Assembly: GCF_000377205.1 (NCBI RefSeq)
Contig: NZ_KB897912.1
Coordinates: 36,692-100,691, forward strand
Source: Thioalkalivibrio sp. ALJ3
Lineage (GTDB): Bacteria; Pseudomonadota; Gammaproteobacteria; Ectothiorhodospirales; Ectothiorhodospiraceae
Direction: 5' to 3'
DNA: 64,000 bases
Part shown: one piece after another, positions 56,442-64,000 of the stretch
Layout of the letters: each line of letters starts with the position of its first letter
Position numbering within the stretch: the first letter of the stretch is position 1
Made by a program: the position numbers and the translations under genes
Notes under the pieces: model-generated
Seen by the model: only the letters and a program-made list of their open reading frames with translations
Database searches by the model: none
What the model was told of the DNA's origin: nothing

Positions 56442-57569
56442 ATGCCCCGTAGCGGTCGGCCCGTTGGCGCCCTGTTGTACCTGATCGTTCTGACTGTGCT
56501 CGCAGGGCTGCTGGCTGCCCCTGCCGCGGCCCAAGTCCCCGGGGCCGCGGCCGACTCCGATCTCAATGGGACTGAAACGCTGCGAGTCGGCACCCGCTTC
56601 GTACCGCCGTTCGTGATCCCGCCGGACAATGCCGAGGGCCACCCCACCGGCATCGCGATCGAACTGTGGGAGCGGGTCGCGGAACGCCTGGAACTGAACT
56701 ACGAGTACCGCGAGACCAGCCTCAAGGGGCTGATCGACGGGCTGGGGGACGGACGTATCGATGTCTCGGTCGCCGCCCTGACCGCCACCGCGGACCGCGC
56801 CGAGCGGGTCGACTTCACCCATCCCTACTACACCACCGGGCTGTCCATTGCCGTGCCCCAGCAGGGCAACCCGGTGGCCGGGGCGGTGCGGGCCTTCATC
56901 TCCGTCCCCTTCCTGATGGTGGTGCTGGCCCTGGCCGGACTGCTCCTGCTGGTGGGCGCGCTGCTGTGGCTGTTCGAGCGCCGGCGCAACGCCGACGAGT
57001 TCGGCGGCAACGCCGCCCAGGGGCTCGGCTCCGCGTTCTGGTGGGCTGCGGTCACCATGACCACGGTCGGCTATGGCGACAAGGCCCCGCGCACCCTGCC
57101 GGGGCGCATGATCGCGCTGGTCTGGATGTTCGCCGCGCTGATCCTCGTGTCCACCTTTACCGCCGCGATCGCGACCACGCTGACGGTCAGCTCGCTGGAT
57201 ACCGGCATCCAGAACGTCTCCGACCTGGAGGGCCAGCGCATCGCCACCATCGGCGGCTCCAGCGCCGCCGCCTGGCTGAATGAACAGGGCTTTGCCTACC
57301 GGGACCACCAGGACCTGACGTCCGCCCTCACGGCGGTGGCCGAGGGACGCGCCGACGCGATGGTCTACGACGCCCCACTGCTGCGCTACCAGACACGCGA
57401 ACACTTCGCCGGCGAACTGGAGGTCCTGCCGGTGGAGTTCCTGCGCCAGGACTACGCCCTCGCCCTGCCCCAGGGCTCGCCCCTGCGCGCCCCGATGAAC
57501 GTCGCTATCCTCGAGATTCTGGAATCCGACGACTGGCAGCGCGTGCTGCGCCGCTATCTGGGCAACTGA
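56442..57569 (+). CDS. Prokaryotic glutamate-receptor-type potassium channel (GluR0-like)
   Basis: A 375-residue ligand-gated channel. A signal peptide is followed by SBP_bac_3 lobe 1 (ETLRVGTRFVPPFVIPP, RIDVSVAALTATADRAERVD), then helix M1 (PFLMVVLALAGLLLLVGALL), a pore loop AVTMTTVGYGDKAPRTLPGR containing the K+ filter TVGYGD, helix M2, then lobe 2 (IATIGGSSAAAWL to RADAMVYDAPLLRY). This split arrangement is that of GluR0. It should open on an amino acid or another small ligand and pass K+. GAGG lies eight bases before the second ATG (56442), favoured over the ATG at 56436. It neighbours PII-like genes and nhaP2. Confidence 0.85.
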   Translation: MPRSGRPVGALLYLIVLTVLAGLLAAPAAAQVPGAAADSDLNGTETLRVGTRFVPPFVIPPDNAEGHPTGIAIELWERVAERLELNYEYRETSLKGLIDGLGDGRIDVSVAALTATADRAERVDFTHPYYTTGLSIAVPQQGNPVAGAVRAFISVPFLMVVLALAGLLLLVGALLWLFERRRNADEFGGNAAQGLGSAFWWAAVTMTTVGYGDKAPRTLPGRMIALVWMFAALILVSTFTAAIATTLTVSSLDTGIQNVSDLEGQRIATIGGSSAAAWLNEQGFAYRDHQDLTSALTAVAEGRADAMVYDAPLLRYQTREHFAGELEVLPVEFLRQDYALALPQGSPLRAPMNVAILEILESDDWQRVLRRYLGN

Positions 57570-57595
57570 CCGGTCTGGCAGGGAGTTAATACATC

Positions 57596-57922
57596 ATGGC
57601 CGAAACATTTCTGGTAGCCATCGTTGACCAGGACCGCGAGGACCTGGCGCTGGCGATCGCCGCCGAGGAAGGCGGCGCGGACGGCACGGTGATGCACGGC
57701 GCGGGGCTCGGCTTTCCGGATCATATGACCTTTCTCGGCGTGACCTACCAGGGCCGGGAGTCGGTCTGCATCTGGGAGCTGGACGAGAAACGCGCCGAGC
57801 GCATCGCCCGCCGCCTGAACCTGGAACTGGACCTCCTGCAGCCGTACAACGGTCTGGCCTTCACGCTGGATGCCCAGGCCCTGACAGGCATGCAGTTCGT
57901 CGGTGCCCCTGCCCAATCCTAA
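57596..57922 (+). CDS. PII-like protein 1
   Basis: A 108-residue protein with a PII/GlnB-type ferredoxin-like fold: FLVAIVDQDREDLALAIAAE at the start and GADGTVMHGAGLGFPDHM near residue 28, which corresponds to the GxG element before the T-loop. The tail AFTLDAQALTGMQFVG is typical of the diverged PII-like group. The canonical uridylylation Tyr is not evident. It follows the K+ channel by 26 bases and precedes its paralogue by 20, so the three are one transcript. It may sense a nucleotide and act on the channel or antiporter. Confidence 0.65.
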   Translation: MAETFLVAIVDQDREDLALAIAAEEGGADGTVMHGAGLGFPDHMTFLGVTYQGRESVCIWELDEKRAERIARRLNLELDLLQPYNGLAFTLDAQALTGMQFVGAPAQS

Positions 57923-57942
57923 TCTCCTGCGCGAGGAACGCC

Positions 57943-58293
57943 ATGCGATTCGTACTGCTCGCCGCCGTGGTCCCGCGCAACCGGGCCGACCGTGCCATCG
58001 AGACCGTCCGCCGCGAGGGCGCGGCCGGCCTGACGCTGTTGGAGGGCCAGGGCATTGCCCAGCTGCGCCGCGCACCGATCATGGACCTGAAGGACTCCGC
58101 GGCCCGCAACGTGCTGCTGATGGTCCTGGAGGCCAGCCTCGCCGAACGGCTGCTGAAGCGCCTGGATGAAGAACTCGCGCTTAGCGAGGTGGGGAACGGC
58201 TTCGCGTTCACCCTGCCGATCAAGGACATCGCCGGCATCAAGCCGGAGCAGATCGAACACCTGCGCAAGACACTGGAGCAGGGTTCACCGTAG
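57943..58293 (+). CDS. PII-like protein 2
   Basis: A 116-residue paralogue of the previous protein: RFVLLAAVVPRNRADRAIET at the start, AAGLTLLEGQGIAQLRRAPI near residue 27 in place of the T-loop region, and GFAFTLPIKDIAGIKPEQIE near the end. Paired PII-like genes of this type usually accompany membrane transporters. The next gene, nhaP2, is convergent with a gap of 35 bases. A role in K+ transport control is inference from place only. Confidence 0.65.
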   Translation: MRFVLLAAVVPRNRADRAIETVRREGAAGLTLLEGQGIAQLRRAPIMDLKDSAARNVLLMVLEASLAERLLKRLDEELALSEVGNGFAFTLPIKDIAGIKPEQIEHLRKTLEQGSP

Positions 58294-58328
58294 AGGCCAC
58301 TGCTCGGTACACAGGATTCCGAGTAGAG

Positions 58329-60122
58329 CTACCTCTTCTTCGGGTCACGCCGACCGCGCAACGCCCGCCACCAGCCGTACCACGGCAGGGTGAGCCCGTC
58401 GCCCCCGGCCCCGTGGCGCAGAAAGGCCAGACCCGCCTGTTTGACCTGCCCGGCCTCGTCGACCTCGCGCACGATCAGGTCCGCAGAACCGAAGCTCACC
58501 CGGTCGCCCACGATCGGCTCCCCCGGGAGTTCCTGCGCCAGGTATTCGGCGATGGTCCGCTTCGCGTCCACGCCATCGCAGGACACCCCGTACATCTCGC
58601 ACAGATCGGCCAGCGGTTTCTCCGGGTGTAGCGGCAGTTCGCCGAAGAACTCCGAGTCTTCGTGGTCGGGGATGCGCGGGCTGGCGAACAGGCGGTCCAG
58701 CAACGGCACGTACTCCGGCACCACGAAGATGTAGACATAGTCCCCCGGCGTCAGATGCCCGGCCTGCTGATAGCGCACCGAACGCCCCTCGCGCACCACC
58801 AGCGACGGGCGCGCCCAGCGTGGCAGGCGGGCGCCGCGCAGCACCGGGCTGTCCTCGATCACGCGGTACACCGCCAGTTCATGCCGCGGGCTGCCGGGCA
58901 GTTCCAGTTGCACACGCTCGACGGGGCCCATCTCCGGCGGCACCACCAGCCCGAGCCGCTCGGCCACCGGGCGAATCGTCCAGCCCTGCACCAGCAGCGA
59001 GACCAGCACCATCATGAACACGATGTTGAAGAACACCTCGCCGCCCTCGACCCCGGCCACCATCGGCAGGATCGCCAGCAGGATCGACACCGCCCCGCGC
59101 AGGCCCACCCAGGAGACGAACGCGGTGCTGCGCCAGTCCTGGCGAAAGGGCAGCAGGCACAGCCAGACCGCCAGCGGCCGGGCAACCAGGATCAGCACCA
59201 GGCCCAGCGCCAGGGCCGGCAACGCCAGCGACGGAAACTCCGAGGGTGTGGCCAGCAGCCCCAGGATCAGGAACATGCTGATCTGCGCCAGCCAGGTCAG
59301 TCCCTGCTGCTGTCGGTGCAGCTTCGCCGCGCCCCGCATCTTGCGATTGCCCGCCACGATGCCCGCCACATAGGCGGCCAGGAACCCGCTGCCGCCCAGC
59401 CAGCCGGCCAGCGCGAACAGGCTGACCGCACCGGCCATTACCGCGATGGGATAAAGCCCCTCCTCCAGCGGCAGGCGGTTGACCAGTTCCACCAGCAGAT
59501 AGCCACCCACCACGCCCAGCAGGAGGCCCAGCCCCATCTGCCACAGGAATTCCGTAGCAAACAGTGTGGCCAGGCCACCAACCGTGGTGCCGGACAGGAT
59601 CCACTCGATGAAGACCACGGTCAGGAAGATCGCCATCGGGTCGTTGGAGCCCGACTCCACCTCCAGGATGGAGCGCACGCGGCGGTTGATCTTCACCCCG
59701 CCCACCCGCAGCAGGAAGAACACCGCCGCGGCATCCGTGGAACTGATCAACGCCCCCAGCAACAGCGCATAGCCCCAGGGCAGATCCAGCAACCAGTGGG
59801 CGGCCGCGCCCAGCAACAGCGTGGTCAGGGCGACCCCGACCGTGGCCAGCACGATGGCCGGGCCCGCCGCCCGGCGCAGGGTTCGCAGCCGAGTGCCAAA
59901 GCCGGAGTCGAACAGGATCACGGCCAGCGCAAGGCTGCCGATCAGGAACGCGGTATTGGGGTCATCGAACTCGAGCCCGAGGCCGTCTTCGCCGGCGAGC
60001 AGGCCGATCCCCAGGAACACAAGCAACAGCGGTGCACCCAGCCGGAACGACAACGCCGACGTCAGCACCGAGACCACGATCAGCCCGGCACCAATCAGGA
60101 TCAGCTGGAAAATCCAGTCCAT
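58329..60122 (-). CDS. nhaP2: Potassium/proton antiporter NhaP2 (CvrA)
   Basis: A 597-residue CPA1 antiporter. About 12-13 membrane helices cover residues 1-390; the ion-binding region holds GALISSTDAAAVFFLLRVG near residue 140 and LEVESGSNDPMAIFLTVVF near residue 163. The cytoplasmic part contains a TrkA-C (RCK-C) domain (YRVIEDSPVLRGARLPRWAR) and a C-terminal CorC/HlyC-like domain (VGDRVSFGSADLIVREVDE). It exports K+ in exchange for protons and helps control turgor and pH. Divergent from lexA with a 188-base gap; convergent on the PII-like genes. Confidence 0.92.
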   Translation of the reverse strand: MDWIFQLILIGAGLIVVSVLTSALSFRLGAPLLLVFLGIGLLAGEDGLGLEFDDPNTAFLIGSLALAVILFDSGFGTRLRTLRRAAGPAIVLATVGVALTTLLLGAAAHWLLDLPWGYALLLGALISSTDAAAVFFLLRVGGVKINRRVRSILEVESGSNDPMAIFLTVVFIEWILSGTTVGGLATLFATEFLWQMGLGLLLGVVGGYLLVELVNRLPLEEGLYPIAVMAGAVSLFALAGWLGGSGFLAAYVAGIVAGNRKMRGAAKLHRQQQGLTWLAQISMFLILGLLATPSEFPSLALPALALGLVLILVARPLAVWLCLLPFRQDWRSTAFVSWVGLRGAVSILLAILPMVAGVEGGEVFFNIVFMMVLVSLLVQGWTIRPVAERLGLVVPPEMGPVERVQLELPGSPRHELAVYRVIEDSPVLRGARLPRWARPSLVVREGRSVRYQQAGHLTPGDYVYIFVVPEYVPLLDRLFASPRIPDHEDSEFFGELPLHPEKPLADLCEMYGVSCDGVDAKRTIAEYLAQELPGEPIVGDRVSFGSADLIVREVDEAGQVKQAGLAFLRHGAGGDGLTLPWYGWWRALRGRRDPKKR

Positions 60123-60249
60123 CGAAGCCCTTTATGTCCTTCGGACCCACGTGCGGCCCATCATCGCATGATCACCCCAGAACCGGCCTCCAGGGGACGC
60201 CCCCGGACAAGAATCAGCCGCTCTCAATGCGCTCGACAAGTCCTTGCAC

Positions 60250-60290
60250 TTGCCTCGGCCCCGGCCACGGAATACTGTATTTATGAACAG
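60250..60290 (+). promoter_or_regulatory. LexA operator and promoter of the lexA-imuA-imuB operon
   Basis: CTGTATTTATGAACAG (60275-60290) is an exact CTGT-N8-ACAG LexA box. It overlaps the -10 candidate TACTGT (60273-60278), which is 17 bases from TTGCCT (60250-60255). The box lies 20 bases before the lexA GTG start, as expected for autoregulation. Confidence 0.88.
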
Positions 60291-60310
60291 TTACCCGTGG
60301 AGTATTCGCC

Positions 60311-60928
60311 GTGTCCCTGACCGCGCGCCAGCAGGCCATCCTCGACTACATCATCGAGACCGTCGCCACCCAGGGCACGGCCCCGACGCGCAGCGAGATC
60401 GCCCGTGCCTTTGGTTTCCGCTCGCCCTACGCGGCCGAATGCCACCTGAAGGCCCTGGAGAAAAAGGGCGCGATCGAACTGGTGGGCGGGGCCGCGCGCG
60501 GCATCCGCCTGGCCGGTGCGCATGCGGCCCGACCCGCCGAGCTGCCTCTGGTCGGGCGCGTGGCGGCCGGCTCGCCCATCCTCGCCACCGAGCACATCGA
60601 ACGCCACTACCGAATCGACGAAAGCCTGTTCCGGACCCGCCCGGACTACCTGCTGCGCGTGCACGGCGAGAGCATGCGCGACGCCGGCATCCTCGATGGC
60701 GACCTGCTGGCCGTCCGCCAGACCCCGGAGGCCCGCGCCGGCCAGATCGTCGTGGCCCGCATCGAGGACGAGGTGACGGTCAAGCGTTTCGAGCAGGACG
60801 GTGCCCGCGTGCGCCTGCTGCCGGAGAACCCCGACTTCGCCCCGATCGAGATCAACCTGGAGCGTCAGGAGCTGGCGATCGAAGGCATCGGGGTCGGCGT
60901 ACTGCGCGATCTTGAAGCGCAGGGCTAA
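60311..60928 (+). CDS. lexA: LexA repressor
   Basis: A 205-residue SOS repressor starting at GTG. The N-terminal winged helix has [20 protein letters not shown] and [20 protein letters not shown]. The cleavage site is in GRVAAGSP (Ala-Gly near residue 85), the catalytic Ser in HGESMRDAG near residue 120 and the Lys in [10 protein letters not shown] near residue 157. DNA damage activates RecA, which triggers self-cleavage and derepression. A perfect LexA box lies just upstream. It is the first gene of a lexA-imuA-imuB operon. Confidence 0.96.
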   Translation: MSLTARQQAILDYIIETVATQGTAPTRSEIARAFGFRSPYAAECHLKALEKKGAIELVGGAARGIRLAGAHAARPAELPLVGRVAAGSPILATEHIERHYRIDESLFRTRPDYLLRVHGESMRDAGILDGDLLAVRQTPEARAGQIVVARIEDEVTVKRFEQDGARVRLLPENPDFAPIEINLERQELAIEGIGVGVLRDLEAQG

Positions 60929-60932
60929 GCCC

Positions 60933-61556
60933 GTGCCTTCCATTGATGCCCTGCTCGATCATCCGGCGCTGTGGCGCGGGCGCAGCGCCGCCCCTGCCGC
61001 GAATGCCCCGGTCTGGCCGAGCGGCCACCCGGCGCTGGACCGGGCCCTGGGGGGCGGCTGGCCGCGCGGCCAGCTGATCGAACTCCTGGGCACCCCCTTT
61101 GGCTGCGGCGAGACCCGCCTGCTGGTCCCCATGCTCGCCGCCTGCGGCCGCGAAGGCTACTGGATCGCGCTGCTGGCGCCGCCCGCCACGCCCTGGCTGC
61201 CCGGCTGGCAGCCGCTCGGCATCCCGCCGGAACGGGTGCTGATGATCCGCACCGAACACGACCGCGACACCCTCTGGGCCAGCGAGCAGTGCCTGCGTGA
61301 CCCGGCCTTCGGCGTCCTGCTGGCCTGGCTGGGCGGCCCGGTGGAAACGGCACTTTTGCGCCGACTGCGCCTGGCCGCAGCCGAAAGCCAGGCCTGCACC
61401 ATCCTGTACCGCCCGCCACGTGCCACGGAGCAGCCCTCCCCGGCCCACCAGCGCCTGCGCTGGAAGCCCGACACCGACGGCCTCGAGCTGCACTGCCTGA
61501 AGGGCGTCGGCGACTGGGCCCGTTCCGGCCAGCCCCTGCACATCCCGATGCCCTGA
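60933..61556 (+). CDS. imuA: Translesion synthesis-associated protein ImuA
   Basis: A 207-residue RecA/SulA-like protein. The GTG start in VPSIDALLDHPALWRG lies four bases after the lexA stop. PSGHPALDRALGGGWPRGQL near residue 32 and EHDRDTLWASEQCLRDPAFG near residue 110 are typical ImuA blocks. There is no intact Walker A, as is normal for ImuA. It works with ImuB and DnaE2 in damage-induced mutagenesis. Regulation by LexA is direct through the shared promoter. Confidence 0.88.
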   Translation: MPSIDALLDHPALWRGRSAAPAANAPVWPSGHPALDRALGGGWPRGQLIELLGTPFGCGETRLLVPMLAACGREGYWIALLAPPATPWLPGWQPLGIPPERVLMIRTEHDRDTLWASEQCLRDPAFGVLLAWLGGPVETALLRRLRLAAAESQACTILYRPPRATEQPSPAHQRLRWKPDTDGLELHCLKGVGDWARSGQPLHIPMP

Positions 61557-61557
61557 G

Positions 61558-63180
61558 ATGGGCCATCCGGAGCGACCACAAGCCGTCCCGCACCCGCGTG
61601 CCTCGCGCCCGGCCCGCGCATGGCGCCAGCCAACCCTGATTCCGCCCTCGGAGCACCCAGCGGAGCCCGGTCCTGCCCCACGGGTCAAACCACGCTCGGC
61701 AAACGAACAGTGGATGGCAGTCGAGCTGCCGCACCTGGCGCTGGAGACCCTGGCGCGTGCCGAGGCGGACCGTTCACGGCTGACCGAGCGCCCCCTGCTG
61801 GTGGTCGAGGCCGGCGCTGCGCCGCGCGTGCATGCCGCCAATCGCGCCGCGCGCCGCGCCGGGGCCGGACCGGGCATGGCGCTGGCCGATGCCCTCGCCG
61901 TCCTCGACACCCCGGAACTCGTCGAGCACGACCCGCAGGCCCAGACCGCGCAGATCGCCATGCTGGCCGGCGTGCTGCTGCAGTTCTCCGATCACGTGCA
62001 CCCGGAGCCGGACGCCCGGCGCATCCTGCTGGAGGTCGGCCGCAGCCGGCGCCTGTTCGGCGGGCTCGCCGCCCTGCGGGAACGGGTGCGGGACGCCCTG
62101 AAGGGGCTGGGCTTCCACCCGCGCATTGGCGTGGCGCGCAGCCCGGCCGCCGCGCGCCTGCTGGCCACCCTGCGTAATCCCGCGATCCCCGAAGATAGCG
62201 AGGCCCTGCGCCGCACCCTGTCACCGGTGCCGCTGGAGGCCCTGCCACTGTCCGCCGCGACCCGGGAGGGCCTGCAGGCCATCGGCCTGCGTCGGCTCGG
62301 TGACCTGCTGCGCCTGGCGCGCCCCGAACTCGCGCGGCGCCACGGCCCGAAGTTGCTGGCACTGCTGGATCGGCTGCTGGGGCGGCGCACGGAGACCCTG
62401 CCGCGCTTCGACCCGCCCCCGGAGCTGTACCTGACACTACGCCTGGAACACGAGATTCACGCGACCGGGGCCCTGGCCTTCCCGCTCAAGCGCCTGCTGC
62501 GCCGGGCCGAGGCCCAGCTGCGCGGCCTGAACCGCAGCCTGCAGGGGATGACGCTGGAGCTGAAACACCGCGAGGAACATACCCGGATTACCTCTACCCG
62601 AATCGCCCCTACCCGAATAACGCTGGAGCGCGGCCACCCCGGTATCCGCGCCGAGGACTGGCTGCCCCTGTGGCAGACCCGACTGGAACGCGAGGCCCTT
62701 CCCGCCCCGGTCATCGGCCTGCGCCTGCGGGCCACGCGGCTGCTCGATCCGCCCACGCAGGGCGCCAGCCTGCTGGCCGAGACCCCGGGCCATCCGCCGC
62801 CGGACTCGCAGTTGCCGGCCGTGCTGGCCCGTCTGAGCGCGCGTCTGGGCGAGCAGGCGATCGTCCGGCTCACCGCAAGCGGCATCCCGCGCCCCGAAGC
62901 TGCTCAGGGCACGCGACACGATCTCGACGCGGCGGCCTCGCCTCCGCCGCCGACACCCGCGCAAATGATTTGCGGCACAGCGCTGTGGCTACAGGACCCG
63001 CAACCGATCCCGCCCCCACTGCAGGCGCACGGGCTGGGTCGACTGGAGGATGGCTGGTGGGACCGCGGGCAGGATGTGCGCCGCGATTACGCGGTCACGC
63101 GCGACCGGCAGGGTCGCAGACTGTGGCTGTACCGCTGCCTGCGCAGCGGCCAGTGGTTCCGGCAAGGCTACTGGGGGTGA
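61558..63180 (+). CDS. imuB: Catalytically inactive Y-family polymerase homologue ImuB
   Basis: A 540-residue Y-family protein. MAVELPHLALETLARAEADR near residue 53 replaces the catalytic motif (no Asp-x-Asp), as in all ImuB proteins, which are adaptors. HVHPEPDARRILLEVGRSRR and GFHPRIGVARSPAAARLLAT follow, then a thumb and little-finger region and the C-terminal YRCLRSGQWFRQGYWG that contacts partners. A short internal repeat encodes TRITSTRIAPTRITLER near residue 345. It would recruit DnaE2 to the beta clamp. No dnaE2 follows, so the polymerase must be encoded elsewhere. An early ATG at 61558 is one base after the imuA stop. Confidence 0.85.
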   Translation: MGHPERPQAVPHPRASRPARAWRQPTLIPPSEHPAEPGPAPRVKPRSANEQWMAVELPHLALETLARAEADRSRLTERPLLVVEAGAAPRVHAANRAARRAGAGPGMALADALAVLDTPELVEHDPQAQTAQIAMLAGVLLQFSDHVHPEPDARRILLEVGRSRRLFGGLAALRERVRDALKGLGFHPRIGVARSPAAARLLATLRNPAIPEDSEALRRTLSPVPLEALPLSAATREGLQAIGLRRLGDLLRLARPELARRHGPKLLALLDRLLGRRTETLPRFDPPPELYLTLRLEHEIHATGALAFPLKRLLRRAEAQLRGLNRSLQGMTLELKHREEHTRITSTRIAPTRITLERGHPGIRAEDWLPLWQTRLEREALPAPVIGLRLRATRLLDPPTQGASLLAETPGHPPPDSQLPAVLARLSARLGEQAIVRLTASGIPRPEAAQGTRHDLDAAASPPPPTPAQMICGTALWLQDPQPIPPPLQAHGLGRLEDGWWDRGQDVRRDYAVTRDRQGRRLWLYRCLRSGQWFRQGYWG

Positions 63181-63184
63181 CCCG

Positions 63185-64000
63185 TCAGACGCGGTAGTAC
63201 TCGCGATACCACTCGACGAACCGGGCGATACCGTCTTCCACCGCGGTCGCGGGGGCATAGCCCACGTCCTCGCGCAGGGCCTCGACATCGGCGTAGGTGT
63301 CCGGCACATCGCCCGGCTGCAACGGCAGGAGATTCTTCTCCGCCTTCTTGCCCAGACAGTCTTCCAGCACCTCGATGTAGCGCATCAGCTCCACCGGCTC
63401 GTGGTTGCCAATGTTGTACAACCGGTAGGGCGCTGCACTGGTGGCCGAGTCCGGTGTCTCGCCACTCCAGTCCGGATTGGGCTGTGCCGGGCGATCCAGC
63501 GTGCGGATCACGCCCTCGACGATGTCGTCGATGTAGGTGAAGTCGCGCCGGTGGTGGCCGTAGTTGAAGACGTCGATCGGCTCGCCCGCCAGGATCTTCC
63601 GGGTGAACAGGAACAGCGCCATGTCCGGGCGACCCCAGGGGCCATAGACGGTAAAGAAGCGCAGGCCCGTGACCGGCAGGTTGTAGAGATGGCTGTAGGT
63701 GTGCGCCATCAATTCGTTGGCCTTCTTGCTCGCGGCGTAGAGGCTCAGCGGGTGGTCGACGTTGTCGTGCACCGAGAACGGCATCGTGGTGTTGGCGCCG
63801 TAGACGGAGCTGGAACTGGCATAGACCAGGTGCTCCACGCCGTTGTGCCGGCAGCCCTCCAGGATGTTGCCAAAACCGACCAGGTTGGTGTCGACATAGG
63901 CCGCCGGGTTCTCCAGCGAGTAACGCACCCCGGCCTGGGCCGCCAGGTTCACCACCCGCTCCGGGCGGTGCTCGCGAAACACCCGGTCCATCGCCGCGCG
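63185..64000 (-). CDS. NAD-dependent epimerase, UDP-glucuronate 4-epimerase-like (truncated by window end)
   Basis: At least 271 residues; the 5' end lies beyond the window, so the Rossmann GxxGxxG motif is not seen. [20 protein letters not shown], the active-site [15 protein letters not shown], the catalytic [20 protein letters not shown] (Y-x3-K), and [19 protein letters not shown] are typical of the UDP-glucuronate 4-epimerase/CapI group. [20 protein letters not shown] near the C-terminus is also conserved. It would make UDP-galacturonate for surface polysaccharide. It converges on imuB with only four bases between the stops. Confidence 0.88.
   Translation of the reverse strand, partial: RAAMDRVFREHRPERVVNLAAQAGVRYSLENPAAYVDTNLVGFGNILEGCRHNGVEHLVYASSSSVYGANTTMPFSVHDNVDHPLSLYAASKKANELMAHTYSHLYNLPVTGLRFFTVYGPWGRPDMALFLFTRKILAGEPIDVFNYGHHRRDFTYIDDIVEGVIRTLDRPAQPNPDWSGETPDSATSAAPYRLYNIGNHEPVELMRYIEVLEDCLGKKAEKNLLPLQPGDVPDTYADVEALREDVGYAPATAVEDGIARFVEWYREYYRV

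Overview
This 64 kb window is chromosomal DNA of a high-GC gammaproteobacterium. The gene set (Rnf complex, RimK cluster, ubiH/pepP/ygfB/zapA block, ilv operon, lexA-imuAB), the very acidic exported proteins and the GC-rich codon use suggest a salt-adapted member of the Chromatiales/Ectothiorhodospiraceae, for instance a Thioalkalivibrio-like organism. That placement is inference. No rRNA, tRNA, CRISPR array, prophage or complete insertion sequence was recognised.

Layout. 1-9.5 kb: a haem-binding periplasmic protein, an arsenic-type permease facing the radical SAM enzyme ArsS, a DUF302 protein, a rimB-rimK-deacylase operon, an unusual TlpA fusion and a membrane sulfatase-like protein. 9.8-11.5 kb: cytochrome b561 and a HAD phosphatase between two copies of a hairpin-rich mobile repeat. 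11.5-24.4 kb: fifteen minus-strand genes (arfB, prfC, a Sel1 protein, rimI, a family 4 UDG, pssA, a psd-like gene, ilvC/H/B, arcC, dcd, mrp). 24.4-24.86 kb: an AT-rich gap with DnaA boxes. 24.86-33.8 kb: nine plus-strand genes (metG, mtnB, a mtnC-like gene, rnfABCDGE). 33.8-37.4 kb: yjfB, a methyltransferase, a candidate small RNA, folE, a DUF3429 fusion and a glutathione peroxidase. 37.5-40.9 kb: an amine oxidase-DUF1365-cfa operon. 41-46 kb: a GNAT protein, a broken MNT/HEPN toxin-antitoxin pair, a DUF7931-like/secretin-N-like pair, a transposase remnant and a porin. 46-52.5 kb: ubiI-like, ubiH, pepP, ygfB, zapB/zapA and lolA. 52.6-60.1 kb: ftsK, a SlyD-like/methyltransferase fusion, and a potassium locus (glutamate-receptor-like K+ channel, two PII-like proteins, NhaP2 antiporter). 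60.2-64 kb: lexA-imuA-imuB and a truncated sugar epimerase.

The most notable signals are these. (1) A MITE-like family has four full copies, one single end and one end-to-end palindrome. Each copy is built from two related hairpin modules, one copy has a module inverted, and all lie at gene 3' ends. (2) An origin-like cluster of DnaA boxes and an AT-rich tract sits between mrp and metG, with genes pointing away on both sides. (3) Two enzyme homologues have lost catalytic residues: an MtnC-like HAD protein and a phosphatidylserine decarboxylase-like protein. (4) A structured RNA candidate ends at a strong terminator with no gene on its strand. (5) A K+ channel, a PII-like pair and a K+/H+ antiporter are neighbours.
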